DNA from: an uncultured Clostridia bacterium
GTDB lineage: Bacteria > Bacillota > Clostridia > Oscillospirales > Ruminococcaceae
Assembly: GCA_947627875.1 (NCBI GenBank)
Contig: CANQXS010000002.1
Span: forward strand, 146,603 to 210,602
DNA: 64,000 nucleotides
Reading direction: 5' to 3'
A program made the position numbers and the translations under genes. The notes under the pieces are model-generated. The model was not told the origin of the DNA. It worked only from the letters and a program-made list of their open reading frames with translations, and did no database searches. This document shows positions 1 through 8,167 of this stretch, piece after piece. Within the stretch, counting starts at the first letter, position 1, and every line of letters starts with the position of its first letter.

Positions 1-1927
1 GGAGCTCTTTTCCTCTGAGGTCTGTGCCGGACCAGCTCAGATAGAGCCTCTCCGAAGGAGCTGTAAGAGCTTTATAGCAGTCGAACCGCTCGGCGTTGAG
101 TCCGGCCTCGGGGGGTATGTCGAAGCAAACTCCGACCGCTTCAAGCTCGGCGAGGTCGCGCCCCGAAAACAGCCCAGATTTTCTGACATCGGCGGGGAAA
201 GCTCCGTCGGCAAGACCGACGACAAAAGCCGCCCTCGGTTCGCGGATTATCGAGCGCTCGACGTCGGCGACGGTAACGCTGTCTAACTTCTGCGGCGGGC
301 TTGAAACCGTAGTTTGCATAAGCATCAGACGGAGAAGATCGGCGAAAGCGCGAAGGGTGATTTTTTCCTCCCCTGCGGCGAGGTAAACCTCGCTGATCGC
401 CGACATAACTGCGTTCCAGAGCTGTTTGAAGAGCCTCGCGGTCTCGAGCTTCAGACCGTCTTCGGCGCAGTCTTCGATAACTTTATAGGCGCGCTCGGCG
501 AGCTCGGTCTCTCTGAGAAATTCGCAGAAGGTCTCGGCGACTTCCTTTGCCGTCGCTGATTTTGCGGCTTCGTGGAGCTTCAAAAGCGGAGTTATCGCCT
601 TTTCCCGAGCGGAGTTGACCGTTTCGAGGGCGTCGTCGGCACCGGTGAAATCGCCTTTCCACATTTCGCCGTCGACGTTCCACTTAACGCAGTAGTCCCA
701 CAGAAGCGAGACCTCCTCCTGAGAAAGCGGAGAAAACGGCGAGCGGAGATATTTAAGTATTTTGTCGGTGTCGGGGCTGCGGGTCGCCGCGGCTTCGAGG
801 GCGTCGAGCGCGAAAAGAACGAGCGACATTCCCGCAGCGGGCTGGGGGCGGTCGATGAAGGCGGTTATGCCGAAGCGCTCAAAAGCAGCCTCCAAAACGC
901 CGGAATAGCTCTCGATATCGTGGGTTATGACGGCAATATCGTTGAAGCTGAAGCCCTCGCGGGTGACGAGCCGGCGTATCTGCGCGGCGACATATTCCGC
1001 TTCTTCATACATATTTTCCGCCCTGACTATGCTTATGCTGCCGTCGTTTTTAACGGTGCTTTTTATCGGCGCGAAAAGGCATTCGCCCACCCCCGAAAGG
1101 ACGGCGTTTGAGGTTCGCGGAAGGTCGCAGTCGAGGTATTTTAGCGGAACGTTGAGCGAGGCGGCGAGCTCGGCAAGCTGCCGCTGGGTCGCTTCGCAAT
1201 GGAGATACGGCGAGACCGCCGAACGCTTTGATGAGAACGGAACCCCGAGGTTGACGGTAACCGTTCGGGCGTCTTTTACCGCCGCGCGGAGCATAAGAAG
1301 CTCATCGGGCGAAAAGCTGTCGAACCGCTCTACGAAAACGTCGCTGCCCGAGAAAAATCCGCTCTCCGAGGCGATACGCGCGCCCTCGGTTATTATCGAG
1401 CTTTCGTCGCGGAGGGAGCGCTCCTTTAAAAGTTCGAGATAGGCTCCGTAGATTTTTGAGATGTCAAACAGCTTGTCCTTAAGAGCGCCGGAGAGCTTTT
1501 CCGAGGCGCTTTCGAGGTCGGAGGGAGATATCCCCGCGCGGCGGAGCCTGTCGGCAAGGCGGGACATATCCTCGCAAAAAGCGGGCTTTTCGGCGGCTTT
1601 TTCAAGGAATCTGAGGCATTTTTCGGCTCTTATGCGCCGAAGGGCGAGCCAAATAATAACGGTGCGCTCGTTCTGGGAGATCAGCGTTCCCTCGCGCGTT
1701 CCGAAGCGCTCTATCAGCGACTCCGAAAGCCGCCTGAAGCTTAAAACGGTAACGCGGTTGAAGTCCTTAGCGCCGAGCTCTTGGTAGAGCGCCTTGTCGA
1801 AATCAAAGGAAAACTGGTCGGGAACAACGGCGATAACGCTTCCGCCGCTTAAAAGCCGCTCCTTCATATCGAGGGCGCACCTACGAAGCTTTTCGTTCTG
1901 ATTTTCGCCTAAAAAAATTCTCAACAT
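1..1927 (-). CDS. addB: AddB-like ATP-dependent nuclease/helicase subunit B (partial, C-terminus off window)
   Basis: The minus frame is open from an ATG at 1927 to the left edge, giving the first ~642 residues of a protein that normally exceeds 1,000. The N-terminus has the AddB pattern: a short beta strand and loop, then a VVPDQFSFDFDKAL segment at about residues 34-47 and VLSFRRLSES shortly after, as in UvrD-like fold domains of AddB. The family forms the AddAB helicase-nuclease that processes double-strand breaks for RecA; the PD-(D/E)XK nuclease of AddB lies at the C-terminus, outside the window. The usual GxxGSGKT P-loop near residue 8 reads LGENQNEK, so the Walker A motif is degenerate here. 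It follows spoIIR after 95 bases on the same strand. The family call is good; activity cannot be judged without the nuclease domain. Confidence 0.82.
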   Translation of the reverse strand, partial: MLRIFLGENQNEKLRRCALDMKERLLSGGSVIAVVPDQFSFDFDKALYQELGAKDFNRVTVLSFRRLSESLIERFGTREGTLISQNERTVIIWLALRRIRAEKCLRFLEKAAEKPAFCEDMSRLADRLRRAGISPSDLESASEKLSGALKDKLFDISKIYGAYLELLKERSLRDESSIITEGARIASESGFFSGSDVFVERFDSFSPDELLMLRAAVKDARTVTVNLGVPFSSKRSAVSPYLHCEATQRQLAELAASLNVPLKYLDCDLPRTSNAVLSGVGECLFAPIKSTVKNDGSISIVRAENMYEEAEYVAAQIRRLVTREGFSFNDIAVITHDIESYSGVLEAAFERFGITAFIDRPQPAAGMSLVLFALDALEAAATRSPDTDKILKYLRSPFSPLSQEEVSLLWDYCVKWNVDGEMWKGDFTGADDALETVNSAREKAITPLLKLHEAAKSATAKEVAETFCEFLRETELAERAYKVIEDCAEDGLKLETARLFKQLWNAVMSAISEVYLAAGEEKITLRAFADLLRLMLMQTTVSSPPQKLDSVTVADVERSIIREPRAAFVVGLADGAFPADVRKSGLFSGRDLAELEAVGVCFDIPPEAGLNAERFDCYKALTAPSERLYLSWSGTDLRGKEL

Positions 1928-2022
1928 TCCGCTCGCCTCCTGTCTGATAAAATTTTACCACAAGGAGCGCGCAGTGTCAAACATAATTTTAGTTTTCGGC
2001 GTTTGCGTCCGAAAAAACGTAC

Positions 2023-2619
2023 TTATTTTAAAAACAGCCGACGAAGCTTTCTTATCGCCTCGAAGCACCAGAGCTTATATCTGACTTTTTCCGGCTCCTT
2101 TATGATAATCAGCTCGCCCTCGCTGAACACTCCGCATTTGTCGACCGACATCGCCGAGCCGAGGCATATCGACGGGTAGCAGACGCACCACCAGTTTTTC
2201 CCCTCGGCGCTGCCCAATCTTATGCAGAGCGAGTCGTACTCCCCCGCGGGCAGCTCGAAGCCGTCGTATGTCCTGCGGTCAAACTCCTCGCGCGAAAGAG
2301 TGCAGTTTACCTCATAGCCGAAGCCGTTTTCGGCGACTATCCCGCGAGCCTCATCCTCAATCCTGCCGAGACCGTCGCAGAGCGATTCCATAGCCTCGGT
2401 CTTGGTTTTGCAGCCCTCGGTCAGCTCGGAAACATAGGAAAGTATACCGTCGCGGACCGCTAATTTGAGGTTTTGGTCCTCTTCGCTGTCGGAATTAGCG
2501 ATAACGTGTATCCTAATCAGCTTGTCGGTGAGGTCTTCGACCTCGCGGGCGCTGCCGATAACGCTCAGAACGGCGCAGATAATGAGCGAAAGAGCGATTG
2601 AAAATGTAAGCTTTTTCAA
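2023..2619 (-). CDS. spoIIR: Stage II sporulation protein R
   Basis: This 198-residue protein has an N-terminal signal/anchor segment (residues 4-22) and the SpoIIR core: IRIHVIANSDSEEDQ near residue 36, a PAGEYDSL segment near 124 and NWWCVCYPSICLG near 142. SpoIIR is made in the forespore and secreted toward the mother cell, where it triggers SpoIIGA-dependent processing of pro-sigma-E. The start is a TTG at 2619; its Shine-Dalgarno (GGGAGG) lies in the 3' arm of a 12-bp hairpin whose U-tract runs almost into the start codon. It sits downstream of mreB in the same direction. The identity strongly implies an endospore former. Confidence 0.93.
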   Translation of the reverse strand: MKKLTFSIALSLIICAVLSVIGSAREVEDLTDKLIRIHVIANSDSEEDQNLKLAVRDGILSYVSELTEGCKTKTEAMESLCDGLGRIEDEARGIVAENGFGYEVNCTLSREEFDRRTYDGFELPAGEYDSLCIRLGSAEGKNWWCVCYPSICLGSAMSVDKCGVFSEGELIIIKEPEKVRYKLWCFEAIRKLRRLFLK

Positions 2620-2652
2620 GAAAAATCCTCCCGAAATTTATTCGGAAGGATT
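2619..2652 (-). terminator. Hairpin with U-tract that masks the spoIIR ribosome binding site
   Basis: On the minus strand a 12-bp stem (arms 2641-2652 and 2624-2635, one G.U pair, 5-nt loop) is followed by five U residues. This has the form of an intrinsic terminator for mreB read-through. The 3' arm contains the spoIIR Shine-Dalgarno sequence, so the hairpin could limit both read-through transcription and translation of spoIIR. The dual role is an inference. Confidence 0.7.
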
Positions 2653-2676
2653 ATTGGCATATTTTTCCTCTTATAT

Positions 2677-3693
2677 TCAGAGCCTTGAAACCGATACCTT
2701 TTCAAAGCCGTTGCGGAGCTTATCTCTGACCCGAAACGCCATATGCGTCCCCCTGGCGACGCAGCCGAGAGGGTCGTCGGCGACGGTGCACTTAACGCCG
2801 AATTCTCGGGTTATATGCATATCGAGACCGCGAAGCAGCGCGCCTCCGCCGGTTATTACTATGCCGTGGTCGAATATGTCGCCTACGAGCTCGGGAGGTG
2901 TTCTCTCAAAGACCACTCTTATTGCGGCGATAATGGCGTCGATGTCGTCGGTTATCGCGCGGCAGATGTCGTCCTCGCTTATTTCGAGCTTTGCGGGAAG
3001 CCCGGTTATAAGGCTTCTGCCCGAGATGACGCCGGTTTTTTCGGTCGAGGGCCAGAACACGTTTCCGCATTTGATTTTTGCGTCCTCAGCCATTCTTTCG
3101 CCGATGAGGAGCTTGTAATTTTCTTCAAAATAACGCTGAATCGAAGCGTTAAAGGCGTTGCCCGCCTTTTTGACCGAGTTTGCCGCGACGATGCCACCGA
3201 GAGAGGTAACCGCTATATCCGAGGTCCCGCCGCCGATATCGACTACCATTCTTCCGAAGGGGCGCATAATGTCTTCCCCCGCGCCTAAAAGCGCCGCTAC
3301 GGGCTCCTCTATAAGATAAACCGTCCTCGCGCCGGCGGATTCCGCGCTTTCTACGACGGCTTTGCGCTCGACGGCGGTTATCCCGCTCGGAACGCACATA
3401 ACTATCCGCGGGTTAATAAGCCTTTTGCCGATTACCTTTAAAATGCAGAGGCGGATAAGCTCCTGAGCCATATCGTTGTTTGAGATAACGCCGTCTTTCA
3501 GCGGCTTTATGACGGCAATGTGCTCCGGCGCTCTGCCTATCATTGCGTAGGCCTCTCTGCCGAAGGCAACTACGCTTTCGGTGTTCTTGTCGAAGGCTAT
3601 TACGGTCGGCTCGTTGAGTACGGCGCCGCCCTTTCCCGTCGATATGATTATATTAGCGGTACCGAGGTCGATACCGAGGTCGAGAACAGACAT
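2677..3693 (-). CDS. mreB: MreB/Mbl-family actin-like cell shape protein
   Basis: The 338-residue product has the MreB hallmarks: LGIDLGTANIII near residue 6 (phosphate 1), IKPLKDGVISN near 63, RIVMCVPSGIT near 97, VDIGGGTSDIAV near 151 (phosphate 2) and a C-terminal GIVITGGGALLRG adenosine motif near 282. MreB forms membrane-bound filaments that guide lateral wall synthesis. Length and motifs are complete. The ATG follows directly on the comFC stop codon, so the two are probably co-translated. No mreC/mreD lies beside it; the neighbours are recD2, comFC, spoIIR and addB. Whether it acts as MreB, Mbl or MreBH cannot be told by eye. Confidence 0.93.
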   Translation of the reverse strand: MSVLDLGIDLGTANIIISTGKGGAVLNEPTVIAFDKNTESVVAFGREAYAMIGRAPEHIAVIKPLKDGVISNNDMAQELIRLCILKVIGKRLINPRIVMCVPSGITAVERKAVVESAESAGARTVYLIEEPVAALLGAGEDIMRPFGRMVVDIGGGTSDIAVTSLGGIVAANSVKKAGNAFNASIQRYFEENYKLLIGERMAEDAKIKCGNVFWPSTEKTGVISGRSLITGLPAKLEISEDDICRAITDDIDAIIAAIRVVFERTPPELVGDIFDHGIVITGGGALLRGLDMHITREFGVKCTVADDPLGCVARGTHMAFRVRDKLRNGFEKVSVSRL

Positions 3694-4392
3694 TTATATC
3701 CCTCCGTTTTTGATGGTTCCGGCGAGCACAGCGCAGTAAACCTTTGCCGCGCCGATGGATTTGAGCGCTTCGGCGCAGGCAGATAGCGTGCTGCCGGTGG
3801 TGATTATGTCGTCGCATAAAATTACGGTTTTACCGGTAATATCGCTGTGTTTTTCAAGCGGAAAATAAGCTTTGAAGGCTTCTGCGCGGCGCTCGTCCGC
3901 CGAAAGCTCGTGCTGCGCCCGCGGGGAGCTTCTTTTTCCGAGAAGCTTAAAATCGCAGCTTAACCCGCTCAGCTTCGAGAGCTCTTTGGCGATGTATTCC
4001 GCCTGATTATATCCGGTTTCGCGGCGGCGGGAGCGGGTCATCGGGACGGCGGTTATAAGCGAAGCTTCCGAAAGAAAGCCGTTTTCGGCGAGGATATTAA
4101 AAACCTCGGGAGCGAGATACTCAGCGGCGTTGAAGCCGCAGCGGTATTTGAGCTCGAGTATGCCGTTTCGGACGGTTCCGGCATAAGGTCTTGCAACGGC
4201 GCAGCCGTCGTAGCTTATGCCGCCCGCAGAGCATTCGCAGGGACTCTTTCCGCATAAAGGGCAGAAACTTGCAGTCTCTAACTTTTGCCTGCATTCCTCG
4301 CATACAAGCGCATCCCACTTTATAAAGCCCGAGCAGAACGCGCAGCGGTTCGGGAACACGAGATTTGATACCCAATTCAAAACCTTATTCAT
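3694..4392 (-). CDS. comFC: ComFC-like phosphoribosyltransferase-fold protein
   Basis: This 232-residue protein opens with a double zinc-ribbon (CAFCSGF near residue 17, CEEC near 31, CPLCGKSPCEC near 44) and ends with a PRTase PRPP loop, VILCDDIITTGSTLSAC, near residue 190. This is the ComFC/GntX layout; the family is needed for DNA uptake in competent bacteria, although the reaction is not settled. ATG at 4392; its first codons overlap the end of recD2 by 8 bases, which suggests translational coupling. Pairing with a RecD2 helicase fits DNA processing, but no comFA or other com genes are seen here. Confidence 0.88.
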   Translation of the reverse strand: MNKVLNWVSNLVFPNRCAFCSGFIKWDALVCEECRQKLETASFCPLCGKSPCECSAGGISYDGCAVARPYAGTVRNGILELKYRCGFNAAEYLAPEVFNILAENGFLSEASLITAVPMTRSRRRETGYNQAEYIAKELSKLSGLSCDFKLLGKRSSPRAQHELSADERRAEAFKAYFPLEKHSDITGKTVILCDDIITTGSTLSACAEALKSIGAAKVYCAVLAGTIKNGGI

Positions 4393-6616
4393 CTCCGCTG
4401 TCCTCCGGCGGAGCGCCGTATGCCTCTTCGCAGAGCATCTGCCTTAGGCAGGTGTAGCGGTTCATTCTGCGGTTGTTCTTCACCATAAATTCGAGCCTGT
4501 TTTTTGAGCCGACTATAACGAGGAGCTTTTTTGCCCGCGTCACGGCGGTATAAAGCAGATTCCTGAAATAGAGCTTGTCGTAGCCGCCGAGTATCGGGAG
4601 GATAACTGCGTCGAACTCGCTGCCCTGGCTCTTATGTACCGTTGCGGCATAGGCGAGCTCAAGATTTTCGAGCATACCCGTGTTATATACCGCGACTCTG
4701 CCGTCGAAGTCGATCTCGATTTCACCTAAAAGGCGGTTAAGTCGGGTTATAACTCCGATGTCGCCGTTGAAGATACCCGCGCCGCGCTCGTCGCCCTTTT
4801 TCCAGTCGATCTCGTAGTCGTTCTTTGTCTGCATAACCTTGTCGCCGACGCGGAAGGTATAAAGGAAGGTTTTTATTTCGGTCTTTTGGCGGGAAGGAGG
4901 ATTGAGCGCCGCCTGAAGCCTTTTATTGAGCTCTACCGTCCCGAGCGGACCCTTTCTCGTCGGAGAAAGGACCTGTATGCCGCCTATCGGGTCGAGACCG
5001 TAAGCCTTCGGAAGGCGGTTTTCGCAGAGATCGACGGTCAGCGCGGCGGCTTCGTCGAAGTCGAGGCGCTGCAAAAAGAAGAAGTCCTTCGAGTTGTCAA
5101 GAACCGGCATCTCGCCGCCGACGATTCGGTGGGCGTTGGTTATTATCGCGCTTTCGAGCGCCTGTCGGAATATCTCGGTAAGCGAGATTACGGGGACGGT
5201 ATGCGATTCGATTATGTCGTGGAGGACGTTGCCCGCGCCGACCGACGGGAGCTGATCGCTGTCTCCGACCATTATAAGCTTGCAGTCTATCGGCAAAGCC
5301 CTCAGAAGCGCTTCGAAGAGCAGAGAATCGACCATCGACATCTCGTCGATGATAACAACGTCGCAGTCGAGGAGGTTTTCCTCGTTATGCTCGAAGCCGG
5401 CAATCTCGCCGCCGGCTTTCACTCCCAAAAGGCGGTGTATTGTCTTGGCGTCGTAGCCGGTGAGGTCGGAAACGCGCTTTGCGGCTCTGCCCGTCGGCGC
5501 GCAGATAAGCGGCTTGAGCCCCTGCTGTTCAAAGAGCGAGATTATTGCGTTTAAAGTGGTGGTCTTGCCGGTGCCGGGACCGCCCGTTAAAACCATAAAG
5601 CCCTTTGAAAGCGCGGTGTTTATAGCTTCGCGCTGCTTTTCGGCGTATTCGATGCCGTTTTCGGTCTCGGCGATGTCTATTACTTCGTCGTAGTTTATTT
5701 TGGTGTCATAAGAAAGGCTGTTCATTATCGAGAGCCTCCGCGCGATATACTGCTCAGCGGTATAGTAGTCACGGAGCATTATGAACGGGCGGTTTTTCTT
5801 CAGATAGACAAATAGGTTTTCCTCGTCGATCTCGCGCTTAACGGCTTCGTATGCGACCGCGGGCTCGACTCCGAGGAGCTTTGCGGCGAGGTCTAAGAGC
5901 CTGTCCTGCGGGAGGGCGGTATGACCGGCGTCGGCGTTTTCTTCCAAAATGTATTTTATTCCCGCTGTGAGCCTGAACGGGCTGTCCTCGGGGACGCCCT
6001 TCTCGCGGGCTATCTCCTCAGCCTTAAGAAACGGGAGCTCGATAGACGAGGAGCAGAGGATATAAGGGTTCCTGCGGACGAGCTCTAAGGCGTTTTCGGC
6101 GTATTTTTTCCAGGCTCTTATGCCGTAGAGCGCAGGGATACCGCATTCGGTGAAATGCATAAGAAGGCTGCGAAAGCCTATTACCTTCGCAAATTCGTCG
6201 GAAAAGGTCTTCGCTTTAGCCTTTGTTATCCCCTCGACTTCGGTGAGGCGGTCGGGGTCGTTCTCCATGATCTCGAGGGTCTCGTCGCCGAACTGGGCGA
6301 CTATCCTCTTTGCGAGGACGGGTCCTATCCCCTTGACTACTCCCCCCGCAAGGTAGCGCTGGATAGCCGACGCCTCGGCGGGAAGGGTTCGTATGCAGAC
6401 GTCTGCCCTGAACTGGTCGCCGAATTTCGGGTGCCTGATAAAAGCGCCGGTGAGTTCGAGGTCTTCACCCTCTTCGACATTTCCGAGCTCGCCGACGACG
6501 TTTAACGGCTCGCCGTTGTAATCGAGAACGATCACTCCGAAGCCGTTGTCGTCGTTTCTGTATGTAACGCTGTCGACCGTGCCTTTTATCGTCACGGATT
6601 TATTCCGTTCCTCCAC
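4385..6616 (-). CDS. recD2: RecD2-type ATP-dependent DNA helicase
   Basis: The 743-residue product matches RecD2 length and domain order: an N-terminal OB-like domain, helix-hairpin-helix repeats (GGVVKGIGPVLAKRI near residue 91, LTEVEGITKAKA near 124), then the SF1 core with Walker A GGPGTGKT at 345-352, Walker B DE at 424-425, and C-terminal VHKSQGSEFD and YTAVTRAKK motifs. RecD2 is a 5'-3' helicase acting without RecBC, linked in Gram-positive bacteria to repair and replication-fork maintenance. The GTG at 6616 has a good GGAGG six bases upstream. It overlaps the preceding small gene by 17 bases and comFC by 8, so the three are probably one transcript. Confidence 0.95.
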   Translation of the reverse strand: MEERNKSVTIKGTVDSVTYRNDDNGFGVIVLDYNGEPLNVVGELGNVEEGEDLELTGAFIRHPKFGDQFRADVCIRTLPAEASAIQRYLAGGVVKGIGPVLAKRIVAQFGDETLEIMENDPDRLTEVEGITKAKAKTFSDEFAKVIGFRSLLMHFTECGIPALYGIRAWKKYAENALELVRRNPYILCSSSIELPFLKAEEIAREKGVPEDSPFRLTAGIKYILEENADAGHTALPQDRLLDLAAKLLGVEPAVAYEAVKREIDEENLFVYLKKNRPFIMLRDYYTAEQYIARRLSIMNSLSYDTKINYDEVIDIAETENGIEYAEKQREAINTALSKGFMVLTGGPGTGKTTTLNAIISLFEQQGLKPLICAPTGRAAKRVSDLTGYDAKTIHRLLGVKAGGEIAGFEHNEENLLDCDVVIIDEMSMVDSLLFEALLRALPIDCKLIMVGDSDQLPSVGAGNVLHDIIESHTVPVISLTEIFRQALESAIITNAHRIVGGEMPVLDNSKDFFFLQRLDFDEAAALTVDLCENRLPKAYGLDPIGGIQVLSPTRKGPLGTVELNKRLQAALNPPSRQKTEIKTFLYTFRVGDKVMQTKNDYEIDWKKGDERGAGIFNGDIGVITRLNRLLGEIEIDFDGRVAVYNTGMLENLELAYAATVHKSQGSEFDAVILPILGGYDKLYFRNLLYTAVTRAKKLLVIVGSKNRLEFMVKNNRRMNRYTCLRQMLCEEAYGAPPEDSGDE

Positions 6617-6926
6617 TTTTTTCCTCCGGAACTATGTCAAAATCTCTCTTGAGCTTTTTGCGCAGAGCCTCAAGCCACTGCCCGCTCTCGGGCGTCGCTA
6701 TCCTGTCCGCGACCGTTATATGAAGGTCGAGCCCTCTGAGCGCCGAGCTTGAATATATTTTTTCAAGGATATATTCGAGGCACTCGCAGCCGCTGTCGAA
6801 ATAAACGGTCATATCGGCGCGCGGGCGCGGGCAGGAATGCCTGAAATCGGAGGTAAGGAGCCTCACGATTAAAATCAGACCGACCGCCGCCGCAATAAGT
6901 ATCGCAGAAAAAACAATATCTCTCAT
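6600..6926 (-). CDS. Small membrane-anchored protein of unknown function
   Basis: This 108-residue protein has one N-terminal transmembrane helix (about residues 4-23) and a charged cytosolic tail with a LHITVADR segment. I recognise no family. The ATG at 6926 has a GGAGG site, and its end overlaps the recD2 start by 17 bases, so it is the first gene of the recD2-comFC-mreB group. Tail features such as a periodic YFDSGCECLEYILEKI stretch suggest a small folded domain. Operon position is the only functional hint. Confidence 0.72.
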   Translation of the reverse strand: MRDIVFSAILIAAAVGLILIVRLLTSDFRHSCPRPRADMTVYFDSGCECLEYILEKIYSSSALRGLDLHITVADRIATPESGQWLEALRKKLKRDFDIVPEEKSGGTE

Positions 6927-7029
6927 CTGTCACGCCTCCGAAGATTTTTCTATATTTTATGCTAAATCCCGACTGCGCGACACGGCGTTGTTAAATTATT
7001 GTACCACAAAACCTTTTACAATGCAAGAC

Positions 7030-7057
7030 AAAAAGCTTCCGAAAAACGGAAGCTTTC
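7030..7057 (-). terminator. Intrinsic terminator after the 56-aa gene
   Basis: A 10-bp stem (AAAGCTTCCG arms, 5-nt loop) at 7032-7056 is followed on the minus strand by TTTTTGTCTT. It directly follows the stop at 7064 and separates this small gene from the recD2 operon. Confidence 0.85.
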
Positions 7058-7063
7058 CCGATA

Positions 7064-7234
7064 CTATTTTTTGTTGGCGTCGGTCTCTTTTTTGGCTTGG
7101 ATCACGTTCTCGACGGAGCGGTTGTAAACTCTGCCGTCTCCGTCGGTGTAGTTGTCGACGGCGGGATTGGTCTCGTAGAGCGGGATGACCCTGCCCTTTG
7201 GCTTATAAATTTTTACATCTTCTTTTTCGGACAT
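7064..7234 (-). CDS. Small hydrophilic protein, 56 aa, unknown
   Basis: An ATG at 7234 preceded by AAAGGAG gives a 56-residue charged protein (MSEKEDVKIYKPKGRVIPLY at the start, lysine-rich end). A longer in-frame reading back to 7363 would run through tRNA-Leu on the other strand and has no ribosome site, so it is rejected. A strong terminator follows the stop. There are no membrane segments or cysteines. Function unknown; the ribosome site and terminator make it a likely real small gene. Confidence 0.68.
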   Translation of the reverse strand: MSEKEDVKIYKPKGRVIPLYETNPAVDNYTDGDGRVYNRSVENVIQAKKETDANKK

Positions 7235-7297
7235 AATGCTTCTCCTTTCGGATAATCTTAAAGTATTATTGACAAAAAAGAATTTTCTATTCGGCTG

Positions 7298-7326
7298 TTG
7301 ACATTTTGGGGACAAAGTGGTAATAT
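7298..7326 (+). promoter_or_regulatory. Promoter for tRNA-Leu
   Basis: TTGACA at 7298-7303, a 17-base spacer and TAATAT at 7321-7326 lie 10 bases before the mature tRNA 5' end, as expected for a stable-RNA promoter. Confidence 0.85.
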
Positions 7327-7335
7327 AAAAGTCGC

Positions 7336-7421
7336 GCCGCTGTGGTGAAATTGGCAGACACATGGGACTTAAAATCCCCCGCCCTTAAAGCGTACCGGTT
7401 CGAGTCCGGTCAGCGGCACCA
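7336..7421 (+). tRNA. tRNA-Leu (anticodon TAA)
   Basis: The 86-base class II tRNA has an acceptor stem GCCGCTG/CAGCGGC, a long variable arm, TTCGAGTCC in the T arm, anticodon loop CTTAAAA region giving TAA, discriminator A and encoded CCA. It decodes UUA/UUG leucine codons. Confidence 0.97.
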
Positions 7422-7424
7422 CTC

Positions 7425-7497
7425 TGAACGTAAGTTGAACCATTTCAGCTTGCGTTCCATTTTAGCAAAAAGCGAGGACAAACCGCCCTCGCTTTCC
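7425..7497 (+). terminator. Two tandem hairpins after tRNA-Leu
   Basis: The first hairpin (7425-7456) has a 13-bp stem that is fully paired only when G.U pairs are allowed on the plus strand. The second (7471-7492, AGCGAGG/CCCTCGCT) is followed by a pyrimidine run. Together they probably end tRNA transcription. Confidence 0.65.
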
Positions 7498-7519
7498 TTA
7501 TATTCCGCTAAATTGAAAT

Positions 7520-7942
7520 TTATTTCTCTGTTTTTTCCAAAGCAAACGAAAAACTGCCATCATTGCATTTACCGTCTGATTCAATTATTATGTAAATTGT
7601 TTTATTGCCTGTAAAAGCTTCAGTTTTTCCATCAACAGAACCGTTAGCTTCAATTTCAAATAAGTTCAGCTTTTCATCATTAAAATCATCGTAAACTTTT
7701 ATATTTCCTTCTCCCAACGTCGCTTCATAAGTTAAAAACACCTCGTCTGTGCTGTTGTTTTTCAATTTTATAACGTATGTTCCGCTAAAACTATCAAATG
7801 AAACCGACGCTTTATTTGAGAAATTTGTGCTTACCATCAGCATAGCACTATAATGGCTTACATATTTATTTCCGCAAGCAGATAATGTAAAACACAATAC
7901 CAATGTTACCACTGCAATGATTACTCTTGCAAATTTTTTCAT
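7520..7942 (-). CDS. Small lipoprotein of unknown function
   Basis: The protein has 140 residues from an ATG at 7942, chosen over an upstream TTG because GGAGA lies at the right spacing. It has a Lys-rich start, a hydrophobic stretch and a lipobox LSAC around residue 22, so it should be a secreted lipoprotein. The rest is rich in Ser, Thr, Asn and beta-prone residues (TYVIKLKNNSTDEVFLTY), suggesting a small beta-sandwich. No family recognised. The gene and its surroundings are clearly more AT-rich than the neighbouring core genes, a possible sign of recent acquisition. Confidence 0.78.
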   Translation of the reverse strand: MKKFARVIIAVVTLVLCFTLSACGNKYVSHYSAMLMVSTNFSNKASVSFDSFSGTYVIKLKNNSTDEVFLTYEATLGEGNIKVYDDFNDEKLNLFEIEANGSVDGKTEAFTGNKTIYIIIESDGKCNDGSFSFALEKTEK

Positions 7943-8076
7943 AATACACTTCTCCAATAAATTACTGTTTATTATAATATGATTATAGCATAGAACCGCA
8001 AATAAATCAAGTCTTAACGGGAAAAAATCAGAATGGCACTTTGCGTCATTTTCGGGGCCCTTTTATTTGCGGGCCG

Positions 8077-8115
8077 CGTATCGTTCGCGGCGGCATTTTT
8101 ATGTTGCTGCTCATT
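8077..8115 (+). repeat. Dispersed hairpin repeat, copy 1
   Basis: The 39 bases starting CGTATCGTTCGCGGCGGCAT match 27385-27423 except for three C-to-T differences near the end. All three keep the 10-bp hairpin paired as G.U on a plus-strand RNA. Here the element is not next to a tRNA, although tRNA-Leu lies about 650 bases upstream. Confidence 0.7.
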
Positions 8116-8167
8116 TATAACAACATTTAAAATCACAGTTGCATTTGAAAAACCGAGGTGATAAAGC

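Noticed and set aside
7064..7363. A 99-residue version of the small gene next to tRNA-Leu
   Set aside because: The extra 43 residues would run through the tRNA gene and its promoter. The ATG at 7234 has a proper ribosome site.
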